From Apoderus coryli (Eukaryota > Arthropoda > Insecta > Coleoptera > Attelabidae), in NCBI GenBank assembly GCA_911728435.2, contig OU452202.1:15355135-15419134 (forward strand): a DNA stretch of 64,000 nucleotides. Reading direction: 5' to 3'. The notes beneath the pieces were generated by a model that was not told where the DNA came from, made no database searches, and saw only the letters and a program-made list of their open reading frames with translations. Shown in pieces: positions 23,618 to 34,611 of this stretch; position 1 is the stretch's first letter; each line of letters opens with the position of its first letter. The position numbers and the translations under genes were made by a program.

Positions 23618-24725
23618 AGGTGTTTCGTTGTAATTGCGGGGTAGCTCCGTTATTGTGAAAGTTAGCGGGATGCGGTGAAATTCACGATGCCCTAATCCTA
23701 TTTTGGGTAACACATGTAGTTTTCATTTTTCGGACAACTCTCGTATCTCGGAAACTATATAGATAGATATTGGAAATATATAAACAGTGTTTGATATATG
23801 TTTTTATGAGAAGTCCATAGGCGTATCGCTAATTTTTTTGGTTGGTCTCAGTTTCAAAATATGAAACAAACTTAAGTTTTTTTTAAATAGAACCACCCTG
23901 ATTTTTTTAATCATTTGAGTTGCATATTTTTTTCCTTTCTAATTATATGTAACACTTAACAGTTTTATTTCCAAAAATATCAAAAATCGAGAGCGTTATA
24001 GAAAAATTTATTGTAATAGTTTTTTGGACACCCTGTAATTTTGGCATAGGGTTAAACTGTGTCGATTATGCCTGATGTTATTAGTTTTTAAAATAATATA
24101 AATCTATATAGGTTCAAAATTTTGTTTATTTGTTTTTGTATAAAAATATAAGTTTACACAGTGTTTGTCTGCAATTCTTATTGACTCTACTTAGAATTTT
24201 GGTATTTTAAACACTAAACATAATCGCGAAAGAAGTTAACGCTACACCAAAATTACAGGGTGTCTCAAAATCCTCACAACAATAATCTTTTCAATAACGT
24301 TCTCGATTTTTGATATTTCTAAAAATAAAACTATTAAGAGTCATATTATATCATTTGAAAGGAAAAAAAATATGCAATGTTATTGGCTAAAAAATCAGGG
24401 TGGTTCCATTTAAAAAAACTTAAGTTTCGTTCGTATCTTGAAACTAAGACCAAATAACAAAATTAAATGTACGCCTATGGACTCCACCTAAACACGTCTA
24501 TCAAATGCCGTTTATATATTAACAATATCTGTTATAGTTTCTGAGATGCAAAAGGGGTCCGAAAAGTGATTTATTTAAATTCGGCCCTATATCTCAAAAA
24601 CTACATGTGTTACCCAAAATATGATTACACTTTTCAACGTAGAATAAGATGCAGTAACCTGTTTTATTACAGGGCCATTCGTAAAGGTACTGTAACGAAA
24701 ATATTTTTTTCCTATGGGACATTCT
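23618..24725. repeat. Foldback element FB2 with about 450-bp inverted arms
   Basis: The left arm (about 23618-24070) and right arm (about 24242-24725) are inverted, diverged copies. Shared words include gggtaacacatgtagttttc/ctacatgtgttacccaaaat and aaccaccctgatttttt/aaaaaatcagggtggttcc. Others are caaaaatcgagagcgtta/taacgttctcgatttttgat and acaccctgtaattttgg/ccaaaattacagggtgtctc. The loop is about 170 bp. No coding capacity; the 90-codon frame at 24566 lies in an arm. The outer end resembles the acattctgtata/tatacag terminal words of other elements. Confidence 0.9.
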
Positions 24726-25240
24726 GTATAATTTTGGATTTTTTACAGCCGCAAAAATTCCCTTTTCAAAAATATATAATAAGTGATACCTATATAATTT
24801 TTAACTTTAAGAAAATAATCCATACAAATCAAGTATAGCCATGACAATGGCGCGGTGTGAATATTGTTTTAAAAGAAACGCAGCAATAAATTTGAACTCA
24901 ATCGAAGTATGCAGCTGTCAAATCTGTTGAAACGTTGCCGCATGTGTCTAGATCAGAACGGTGCCAATTTGAGCATATTATGTGGTAAATGTTTTCTCAT
25001 ATGCAGGTGTTAAATTGATTGTTTCATGTATTTTTGGGTTGGTTGTTTCTAGTATCTTGTTAGTGGTTTATTTGTTGATTATTTCTTTCTCTTTTGTGTA
25101 TTGTTTGATTGTTTATAGTTATTTCTAGTTTATGTAAATTACTTATTGTTGACACTTTAATAATATATGTACAGTTCTTCATGACTCACCATGTATAAGA
25201 AACCAAAGATTTATTGTTGTAAATAAAGCTCTGACGAAAC
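24726..25240. other. Unassigned DNA between two MITEs
   Basis: T-rich sequence with repeated tttattgttgatt- and tttgtttga-type words. No gene, no inverted-repeat partner. Confidence 0.4.
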
Positions 25241-25248
25241 ATTATTAA

Positions 25249-25717
25249 GCCGGCAACGGACGGGACGGTAAGCGATAATATATATATTATATCTTAGATA
25301 TTACACAAATATCGCTTTGCTTTAAAAAGTCCAAGTCGCCGCGCATGGATGCTACGAGTATAATATATATCTATAGCCCGGCGATATAGGTATTTCATGT
25401 TTGTACGAATATGCTTTTCAAGCGATTTTTGCGCTATATCTTGCGCCGCAACCACATGCCAAGGAAGGATACTGGCGTTGTTTACATGTTTTTTTTATTA
25501 TAAACGTGACCTTATAGTATTTGTAGTTTTGTGACAGATTGAAAAATTTGTTTGTTTCTGTGAGAATGAAACATTTCATAGAAAGTGTGAGAAAATATCC
25601 ATGTTTATGGAAACTTGATACAAATGATTACAAAAACAATGAACTGAAGGAAGCAGCCTGAGAAATTCTAGTAGTGGGTATATAGTATAGTAATATCGCT
25701 TACCGTCCGTAGTGGGC
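25249..25717. mobile_element. TTAA-flanked MITE (piggyBac-like candidate)
   Basis: The left end is ttaa|gccggcaacggacgggac followed by ggtaagcgata. The right end, read in reverse complement, is ttaa|gcccactacggacggtaa followed by gcgatatt. Both ends therefore have a flanking TTAA (25245-25248 and 25718-25721) and inverted repeats of about 28 bp with a short indel. The length of 469 bp and the absence of coding sequence fit a non-autonomous element. TTAA duplication is characteristic of piggyBac. The internal gcgatatttgtg-like words repeat near the ends, suggesting sub-terminal repeats. Confidence 0.75.
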
Positions 25718-26190
25718 TTAATATAATATTATATTATAGATTATTGCTCACTGCAAAACTATAATACAGGGTGCGCCAAATTTTGTTTGCGATAATATAT
25801 CAATGTGAACTCTCTTTTAGTGATAAATTGACAGATGCGGTGTTGCCACTTCGATACGTAGCTGATACCAACTTTGAAATTTCAAATGGAACACTCTGTA
25901 TTTTACTATATTTTTGGATTCCCCATCAATTTTGGAGTTTTCTAGTTTAACACTTCCCTATACCTCTCTGCAAATGATTTTGAATAAATAATTTATTTTG
26001 AATATTTTTGGTCCAAAACAGGTCTCTGGAAAATATTCGCCATTTTGTCGGTTGAATAGACAGACTCTTGAATTTTGGAACGTAGTTCAATAACATCTCA
26101 AGAATATCAACCATCTTGAGAGATTGACGCACTTGATTACAGGGTGGTCGCAAATTACTGTAGTATGCTCTACTACTAAAAATCGGCATA
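25718..26190. repeat. Two truncated TE ends
   Basis: tacagggtgcgccaaatttt (about 25766) and attacagggtggtcgcaaat (about 26135) have the terminal word of small DNA elements. Bodies are cut off by each other and by the composite element that starts near 26192. The 80-codon minus frame between them has no recognisable domain. Confidence 0.45.
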
Positions 26191-26596
26191 AGTCAATTTT
26201 CTCAAATTGCATACCTTGTAAATTATCAAATATTCGGAAATACAATCAAATGTGCTTTCAAATGATGTATCATGTTCCTATACCTAAACTGTAAGATTTC
26301 TGAAATAAACATAAGTTTGTGTAAAAATTGGTTTATTTTGCTATATTTTAATTAGATAGCCATGAATTTGTCAGTCATCGTCTTAAATAATTGTAATTAT
26401 AATATTTTGACATTTACAATAAAAGTAATAAAACGTTTGTTGTTTCTTAATGCAAATAATTTAAAAATAAGTGAAATGGAAGAAAATGGTTACTCGAATG
26501 AAGTTTTGATGAACCTGTTTATTATTCATGGGCAATGTAGGATAATTATAGAAAAACCATGAAGAAAGTTTAATGAAATGTATCCTGATATACAAC

Positions 26597-28399
26597 CAGT
26601 GGCGGCTTGTCCTATGAAGCAACGCTTCACCTAAATAATGTTTATTTATTTATTTATAAAAGACAGATAACTTAACTTAAGCTCTACCTAACTTTAACTA
26701 GAGTAAAAACTAACTTAAACATTAAACTTAAACAACATTAACTAATTTATGTTTAAGACTTTAAACTTAAGGCTGTATTTACTACATTAATTCTATAATT
26801 CACTAGATTGAAATTTAAGTTTCATTAAGGTGTTTTACTATCTGTAATTTAAAGTGCTTGTATCTAGTTCCGAAGATATCGCAAACTTGTTGGAGTTTCT
26901 AACCATCATGTTGATAGGTGCCTTAGATTGGTAATTTGTTCTTGGTGTAATTAATTGAAATGTTTGATGGTTTTTGAGACGTGTTTTCCTTAATGGAACA
27001 GCTAACTTGATATTTACTAGAGATCAACAGTCGTATGCCAGATAATTTACAATTTTGTAAAGGTACAAAACACTTGACAATGTTCTTCTATTATTTAAGG
27101 AAATTTTTTCATAATATTTTAAATTTAATCTGTAGCTAGATGTGTGTTCCCCGTTCATTAGGAAGTCAGCTAATCGGAAAAAAAATTTTTGAACTCGCTC
27201 AATCATTATTGCATATTTAGTATACATTGGTGACCATAATATGCAGCAATATTCTAGTTTTGAGCGTATATTTGCGGTGTAGACAATAGAGAGGGTTTTT
27301 TTGTTTTTAAAAGTTTTTGAATTTCGGATGAGATAAATCCTAGGTTCCTGTAGCATTGATTGGTTATATGCATAATATGTTCTGAAAATGAAAGTTTAGA
27401 ATCAAATATAACTCCTAGGTCTTTTACAGATGTTACATTTTGGAGAGGCACTCTATTCAAATTATATTGGAAATCTATTTTTCGTCTTGAATATGTGTAG
27501 GACATGCTTTTACATTTATCCACATTAAAGAGAAGTAGGTTTTCTTTGGACCATCTATAGATATTATCCAAATCTGCCTGAAGGGCAACGGCATCATGGT
27601 GGTTACGTATAATTCTAAATAGTTTAAGATCGTCAGCAAACAATGAACATTCACTAAATCTTCTAACATGTGTTATATCGTCAATGAACATTAGAAATAG
27701 AAAGGTCCTAGTGCGCTTCCTTGTGGTACGCCCGACTTTGCAATAAATGGTTCCGAATTACAACCCAAAATTGAAACGTATTGTGGTCTGTTTGTTAGAC
27801 ATGATTTCAAAAATTTACTGAGTTTAACAGATACTAACAAATTCTTTAGTTTTTGAATTAGATTATTGTGATTTACTTTATCAAACGCTTTAGCAAAGTC
27901 TAATCAGTAACATTAATAATATTTAAGTAGTTGCCAGCGTTTAATTGTACTAAGCATAGCATACGAATATTGCCATTAAAAAAACACTATAAGAAGCACG
28001 CTTCATATAGATGCAGCAGAGATTTAATGTAAAATAAGGTTATATGACAACGCTTGGCGAGTGTAAATTATATTTAAGCTGACATCAGGTAAGCGCAGTT
28101 ATTATGAAAAATGATGGTATGAGACGTATTATGATTTGCTAACAGGTAGCATAAAAGTAATTTGATTGACAGTTTCATAAAATGTGTTTTATTTAGTATT
28201 ATTATGAAGTAGGTAAATATATTCTAGATATTAATTACACTTTAATTAAGGTTTTTCAAGAAAACAATACTTAGGTGAGGTACCTACTTATAAACATAAC
28301 CTATATTTTATGCAGTTGATTAATGTTAGCTACCTATTAAGTATATGACTTTATTTTATGTTATGCTTCACCACATTAAACTGCCACAAGCCGTCACTG
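26597..28399. mobile_element. Middle element: hAT-like insertion with perfect 8-bp TSD
   Basis: The left end cagtggcggcttgtcc and the right end, reverse complemented, cagtgacggcttgtgg form terminal repeats. They are flanked on both sides by tatacaac (26589-26596 and 28400-28407), a perfect 8-bp duplication as made by hAT transposases. A second inverted pair (gcttcacctaa/gcttcacc region) lies just inside. Without the LINE it contains, the element is about 0.5 kb and non-coding, so it was mobilised in trans. Confidence 0.88.
26640..27955 (-). mobile_element. Innermost element: 5'-truncated LINE with intact FADD box
   Basis: The minus-strand reading starts near 27905 with DFAKAFDKVNHNNLIQKL (motif A), then SGVPQGSALGPF. 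After a one-base frameshift come MFIDDI and CSLFADDLKLF (27691-), the catalytic strand with its two aspartates. NVDKCKSMSY, KDLGVIFDSKLSFSEHI and RSKLEYCCILWSP follow in the frame 27356-27024. The 3' tail at about 26640 reads (AATA)n on the minus strand. It is of jockey/CR1 type but a different family from the element at 11640-14990. Confidence 0.88.
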
Positions 28400-28887
28400 T
28401 ATACAACCAATGAACCAGAGAAAGTTTCCACGTTTACAAAATAATTTCATCAAATATGGTTCAAAACCGATAACAAAAAGCTATATTCAACGAAGCCTAT
28501 GACTGCACAAGAAGAATACGTTTCATTAAAGTTTCTATATATTTTTTCTATAATTTTGACACATTGCCTCTAAATAATATATAGGTACATATATAGACAA
28601 GATGATTAAAAGTTAATTTGCGTAATAATTTTACTTAGTTTCACTACATTTAATAAACAACACTAAATGTCAAAATACTACAATTAACAAACAAAACTAA
28701 CTAACTAGTACAACTAAACAAAATATAGCAAAATAGTCCAATTTTTATACAAACTTGTTTTTATTTCAGAAACTTTACAGTTTCGGTATAGGAACATGAT
28801 ATATCATTTGAAACCAAATTTCATTGTATTTCAGAATATTTGATAATATACAAGGTGTGCCATTTGAGAAAATTGTCAGCTCCACAA

Positions 28888-28929
28888 GAATTTTTAATAT
28901 CTCTACATTTGTAGAGATATTAAAAATTG
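28888..28929. repeat. 19-bp perfect hairpin
   Basis: aatttttaatatctctaca, two bases, then the exact reverse complement tgtagagatattaaaaatt. It sits immediately outside the right arm of the long-TIR element, so it may be a small insertion or the real end of that element. Confidence 0.9.
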
Positions 28930-30420
28930 TGTGTATTTACACAAATTAATTTGATTAATTTATTTAATGTTTTAGTTGCTAGATAACTATTTATTTGAAG
29001 CCATTCAACCTATCCCTTAGTTAGGAACCGCTAAATTTAGGATAAAAAATTAAATTAGAATTATAAAACTGCAACTTCATTGGTTCATGAGTATGTGGAA
29101 ATGTGGTAACATAAAAACTCTTCTTGTACATTCTCTATCTCCATCTCCGTTACGCGCCCTTAGTCAAAAATAAAACGTAATAGAGCCAAACAAGGAGCGA
29201 TAGAGCCGGAAACATGGCCCATGCAGCAGCAAATATAAGAGCATGGTGTAACAACTACAACGTTTGTACAGCGTAGGTTGTTTTTTTTTTTTCTCTTTAT
29301 TTTCTTTTTGCAATTGCAGCAACCAGGCAACATCAAAAAAGCACATTTCGCTATACATGCTATGTATTATAGCTATACTAACTACATAATATTATGGGTA
29401 CATAGGTATGCTGATGGCACGCATTATTATTATTATTGCTGGATAATGAAAGAAGACGTTTGGAGACGGAAGGGCAAACGGCTATTTTAAATTTTTCGGT
29501 TTTAGCTTTTAGGCGTTATTAATAAGACCGGTGCATTGCAGTACCGTACTAAGTACAAAATATATGACAGCGCTTTAATTTATCAGCTCTGCCAATGATA
29601 ATTTCTTTTCGGTATTCGAAAATCCCGAACAGCTTTAGCAAATAAAGAAACTTCACTACACCAGCAGTTTCATTGGTCTTGTGTATGGGCTCGACCGATT
29701 CGACCAAAAGTTTTAATCTGGAATTCTTTGGTTTTCACCTCAACGATCTCACCAGGAACGCATTCAACTACAACCTAGATCAGTTAAGATAGAGGACCTA
29801 CAAGAAACTGAAGAGCATGCGACAGGAGTAAAAACGAACAATCAACTCACGATAGAGCAATGTATGTGGCCGGATCGAGTATGTGACGCATCTCTTGACC
29901 TGAGCTGAAATGGAACTGGTTGAAGGTGAACTGTGTAGGTTTCAGAGAGTTTCATCTACCAGCACACAAGAAGAACCAACCGCATGAAACAATCATTCAA
30001 GATCCCAATCTTTATAGTTTATTGTACCGGGTGTACAGATAAGAAAGGAAAAACTAATCATGTTACGGTTTTAGGATTTTTTTTGTTTTAGTAAAAGCGG
30101 AAAATAGTTTTAGTTTCCTAAAATGTCCGCTAGAGCGCGAAAATCTAACTCTAAATTGAAAAACGCAGTTTACTTAAAAATGTACTTATATTACGTAGGT
30201 GTTAAACTTAATGCGGATGATCTAAGTACAATTCTAAAACTTTTTCGTATAAACCGTCTTTCACTATCTTTTTAAATAAATGGTGGAGGAGCCAGAGAAT
30301 GTTGTTTTGTAGAAAGTTATCTAACTTTCTTATGGATACTCCGATTTTAATAAAATTAGGCTTAGTATAAAGGTAATGTTTGCCAATATAAAAAAAAGTA
30401 TTGCTGTTTTTATTTATTGT
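28930..30420. other. Unassigned DNA
   Basis: A ttgtaccgggtgtacagata word at about 30013 looks like a TE end. Bases 29690-30000 are less AT-rich than their surroundings but carry no frame I recognise. Short frames at 29164-29490 overlap a poly-T run and are not convincing. Confidence 0.4.
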
Positions 30421-30425
30421 TTATA

Positions 30426-32022
30426 CACTATTGGACAAAAGTAGAACAACAAAGTGCTTTTATTTCTTTGAATTTGAAAAACTAATTAAATATTATTGTA
30501 ATCCCCAGTTAATTTTAATGAAATATTATCCCCAATATTAGTAATATTTCACAATATTTTGGTACATTTTAAACGAAATGCAGGTACAGAAATATTTATA
30601 ATTATAAAGATCGACGAAATGAAGTGCGACAAAAGTAAAGCAACAAATTGTGTCAACAGTATTTTATTTTACATATTACGATAAAAAAACATTAAACACA
30701 TTTAATAATTAAAATAGCTAGGAGTATTATGTTAATAATTCATAGAATATCCATTATAATTTATTATTTGCCAGAAACATCGCAGCATTGAAGCAATCAA
30801 CTCCATTGATTTTATTTACCAATGATGGTTTATTTGTGAATACTTGTGTACGAATTCCACGCTCAACTTCTTCACATAGATTTTAAATAAAATAAAAGGT
30901 CTGAGGATATAGTGCCGCCCACTCCAAAACCAGAACCTTATTTTCTTGAAAGCACTCTTGAACAATTCGGAAGTGTTTTGGATCGTTATCCTATTAGAAA
31001 ATAAAATGGAACGGCATTTCCCACTCTGCATAAGGCACCATTACATTTTGCTTTAGATCTCTATAGACAAATCGATCCATGGTGTCATTAATGAAGTTTA
31101 AAGGACCCACCCCATTCCATGAGAAACAACCCAAGGGAAAACACAGCCTTTACCTGTGGGTGTAACGTATTTGGGATGAAACCTTGCATTGATTGGCCGT
31201 CTTATATGCTTCATTCTATCAGAATTGAAAATTTTATAACGCGTTTCATCGCTAAATAACACTTTCTCCCAATCGTCTACTGTCCAATTTAAATGTCCAC
31301 GTGCAAATTCAAGCCACTCCATTTCTTGCCGAAATAAGCGGCTTTTTAGCCGGGCGTCTACTAAATAACTTTGCGTCTACCAACCTTCTTTGAACTGTCC
31401 GTGGACTATCCTCAATTTCGGGAATTTCAGCAATTATTCTAGGTGCCGACATCCAAGGATCGTTTTGGGAAATTCTTTTAAGGCGTCTGTCTGTCCTAGT
31501 TGTTGTTTTTCTCGAGCTTGCCGATTTCGGTATATTCTCTAAATGTCCCCTTTCATTGTAACTTAAAATTATTTTGGATACGCTATCTCTGGGTAAAAAC
31601 AAACCGTCTTGCAATTGGGCTTGTATTGTATCTTACAAGTGTGCAATCACTACTCTCTGTTTTAAGTCTTTCGAAATTGGAATACCTCTTTGGCATGATT
31701 AATCCAGCACAGAAATATTAATTAAACATAAAATAAACTCAGCAAAAATATTTTAACCTTTACTGTCACTAAAACCTTTCTTTTTTAGGCAAATATTAAA
31801 ATGTTGCTTTACTTTTGGCGGATTACAATATTGCATTAAAAGTTTACGTCAATATCAGTTAATTTGTTGTGATTGTTGGAAAAAGGTGTTGCCGTCGATA
31901 ATAGCAGCCTACGTTGATATTTAAGACACGACGTATTTATATACGATATCATTCATTTAATATTATAAAATCGAGATTTGTCTAATTTTTCGAAAGTGTT
32001 GCTCTACTTTTGTCCAATAGTG
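30426..32022 (-). mobile_element. Tc1-like transposon with both TIRs and TA target duplication
   Basis: Left end TA|cactattggacaaaagtaga and right end, reverse complemented, the same word: 24 of the first 25 bases agree, and TA flanks both sides (30424-30425, 32023-32024). The minus-strand transposase is readable: a helix-turn-helix segment with SVSKIILSYNERGHLENIP and SRKTTTRTDRRLKRI (31614-31309), then WLEFARGHLNWTVDDWEKVL and FSDETRYKIF. The last of these is the first catalytic D (31322-31098). The VLKWAALSPDLN-type end is represented by a frame around 30960-30880. Frameshifts near 31310 and 31098 and stops in the distal half show inactivation. Length 1,597 bp is normal for Tc1. Confidence 0.93.
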
Positions 32023-32129
32023 TATATGGCCGCTAGATGGAGATATATAACAATGTTTCCGATTTTGTCCATTTTCTTAGAAAAATCAAATGGAATGCTA
32101 CTATTGGTCTTCACTAGATAGAAAGAGCA

Positions 32130-32505
32130 TATAAAAATAAAGAAAACAGTGAAAACCGGAAGTCTCTATCTTTTTCCTGTCCATCTCAATGACTGAATAT
32201 ATTTTTGCCTAAATTTAATATTCAATAAATTTTTATAAAATTAATAGTGGGCTATGATAACATGTTGTTATGACTACGAAGTTAATGTCAATGTCAAATA
32301 TAATTAATATATTTGTCAAATTAATCTGTGGATGTATTTATTTTGTGATCTTTTGAGATATTGTATTTCTTCATCACAGCCCACTATTCATTATATAAAA
32401 ATTTATTGAATGTTAAAATTAGGCAAAAATATATTCAGTCATTGAGATGGACAGGAAAAAGATAGAGACTTCGGATTTTCACTGTTTTCTTTCTCTGTCA
32501 CAATG
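32130..32505. repeat. Foldback MITE FB3
   Basis: The left arm (about 32137-32266) and right arm (about 32380-32505) are inverted copies with very few differences. They share tctctatctttttcctgtcc/ggacaggaaaaagatagaga, tcaatgactgaatatatttt/aaaatatattcagtcattga and aatagtgggctatga/tcacagcccactatt. A loop of about 110 bp separates them. High arm identity suggests a recent insertion. No coding content. Confidence 0.9.
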
Positions 32506-33785
32506 AACGTAGACTCCAAACATTTGATTAAAGTCTTGTTACATTTATCAAACCTGAAATCAATAGTATACTTACCTAGTTCATAAAGGTTACACGTATT
32601 TATCAAATTAAGCGAGCGAAAACTTTAATGTAGAACAATAGTATATTATTTAAACAAAACGCTGTCTTGCGGTATTCCGCAACTGAAGAGACGAATCGAA
32701 GTCGAAACGGTAGAATTATGTATTCTCCAACAGAAAGTGCAAAACTTTAACTATTTGGAAAACGTACTGGGCAAATGCTCTGAACAATTTTCTGTTTGTT
32801 TAAATAATCAATCAGTGATACTTGTGCGAACATATGGTAGAGATATTGATATCTCGAACACACCATAGTGCAAGTTCTGCCGAAAGGCAAAGAATCACAA
32901 ACATATTAATAGTATATTGTGTACTTAGTAGAAAAAGGAAAACTTTTCCGGGCGACTATGGAATTTGATAAACGAGACGATATACTATAACCATTGATAT
33001 TGTAGACAATAAGCAAAATAATTTAACTGCATATTTGGACGTAGTTTTCAGTTCTGATCAACTTTTTTTTATAACAATTTTCCATATTGTTAAATTTTAT
33101 TTTTGAGTAAAATTCATATTTTTGGACATACCTCGTATACGATTGAAAAAATTTAATACCCGATGATTGTATTTTATATTTTAGAACATGCAGAAATTTT
33201 TATGGAGAATAATTTTTTTCATAAAATTAATACTAAAAAAGTTTTCCATTTGATTCCAACTTAGGGAGACATAGTATTATAATATTATTTTGTCTATAGT
33301 TTTGCCGGCGGGGAAAGTGTTTCCCGTACTATTATTATTGCTTGCCCGGTAATAATAACAAGTTTTGTGGCGTCAAAACTCCTCAGAATGTCAATATTTT
33401 CTAATAATTTCAGAAAAACTAACTTGTAAAGTGGGTTAACTCAAGCTCGCCGCGTACTTGCTAGTTACGACATACTATGAAAAATAAGCCAGCCAAAAAA
33501 CGTCAGGAGAGATGCATGTGTGCATGCGGCTATAATACCACATCTTTTTTTACGTATTATATATTTTTTGTTGTTGTTTTGTTTAAAAAGTTGTCCTAAA
33601 CTTAACGACCCTTTTGCAAGAGTATAGTGTGTTAAGTGTATATGTGTGCTTGTGTTAAGAAGAGAAGTCGTTGGCCCGTCGAAATAGCACACCTTGTTTG
33701 AAATAAGGTAATTAAATACTTTGCTTATAATTTTACAGAGACGGACTTGAAGAAATAGTAAAGATTTCCATACAATATTTCTTTT
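32506..33785. other. Unassigned DNA
   Basis: A small hairpin (attattattgcttgcccggtaataata region, about 33331-33358) is visible. The 75-codon minus frame at 33692-33465 has no recognisable domain. Confidence 0.4.
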
Positions 33786-33789
33786 TATA

Positions 33790-34235
33790 AAGGTTGTCCC
33801 GCAAGATTTGAATTTGCCGCCATTTATATATGCAGTAAAGTGTTGACAACCCTAAAAATAAAACAAATCGACAGCTGACAGTTTCGGGTTAGTAAAAAAT
33901 GAAGCATTACACGATAGAACAACGTGTCTTCATTATTGAACAATATTTCAAAAATAATGAGAGTTTGGCGGCAGCAGTTGGAAAATTTCATACAAAATAT
34001 GGTCGGAATAGTGTTTTAACTTTGTCAACTGTCTATGTCAACAAGCCCACAACCACGCGTGCAGTAAAGGAGGAGATTTACGGCTGCATCAACGAAATTC
34101 AGCCATATTTATGCGCAGAATGATCATGGAAAACGTGCGTATGTATATGCAAAGTCGTGGAGGCCATTTGCCCGATGTGTTATTCCATAAATAACCCTAT
34201 CCTATGTACTTTATGATTCAATGTTCGTGGCCGGA
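33790..34235 (+). mobile_element. Internally deleted mariner-like element: N-terminus joined to C-terminus
   Basis: A 74-codon frame (33899-34123) begins MKHYTIEQRVFIIEQYFKNN, the first helix-turn-helix of the family. At about codon 40 it passes directly into VYVNKPTTTRAVKEEIYGCI, which is the extreme C-terminal part after the last catalytic residue. After a stop, MYMQSRGGHLPDVLF completes the usual C-terminus. The whole catalytic domain has been removed. The 5' word ttgtcccgcaagatttg at about 33795 is a likely terminal repeat. The 3' end is near 34235. Confidence 0.85.
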
Positions 34236-34337
34236 GTCCAACGATTCAAATAATAAACAATTAGATTAAGTGACCTCCAAGTCATATTTTCACTTAAATG
34301 TTTTGAATATAACATACCCCCTACTCTACTGACTTAC

Positions 34338-34611
34338 CTTATCCAGTAAAAGATGTGTATGCAACGGTTGTGAAGTGGATTCTGAAGTGTTTTCCCTGTG
34401 AACGATTCCATCATATTGAACGTGATGTTTTCTTCTTTTGTATTTGCTCCACAATGTTCTATTAAAAGTAATAATAATAATACTAAAAATGTGTATCCTA
34501 AAAAAATTGTTTTATTAACTAACCTTAACCCAAATCCTGTCAAAAGTGCTATTATTAATGGAACCAACGTAGCGAAACATGCTAGGAACAATGTTTGCAG
34601 ATCTGTTAAAC
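34338..34611 (-). CDS. Exon 2 of a membrane-protein gene (unidentified)
   Basis: The acceptor on the minus strand reads TTATCTTTCAG|GTTTAAC and the donor GGATAAG|GTAAGTC is close to consensus. The exon encodes two strongly hydrophobic stretches, LFLACFATLVPLIIALL and TIFLGYTFLVLLLLLLI, separated by a short basic loop. It continues with a polar tail containing a possible N-glycosylation site (NIT). It joins in phase to the exon at 36035-35879. The two membrane segments and good junctions argue for a real host gene; I do not recognise the family. Confidence 0.72.

Larger units (their letters stand above)
26192..28885 (+). mobile_element. Outer element of a three-level nest: long-TIR Tc1/mariner relative
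   Basis: About 140 bp at 26192-26332 and 28735-28880 are inverted copies. Shared words are gtttctgaaataaa/tttatttcagaaac, tcatgttcctatacc/ggtataggaacatga and attatcaaatattc/gaatatttgataat. Inside the left part a frame at 26477-26580 reads LMNLFIIHGQCRIIIE. After the inserted element it continues near 28410 with NQRKFPRLQNNFIKYGSKPI. Together these look like the N-terminal helix-turn-helix of the insect mariner-like family. The catalytic domain is missing even after removing the insert, so this was a non-autonomous deletion derivative. Confidence 0.75.

Noticed and set aside
29690..30010. Possible LTR-retrotransposon gag/pol remnant
   Set aside because: Base composition is different, but no protease, RT, integrase or zinc-knuckle motif can be read in any frame.
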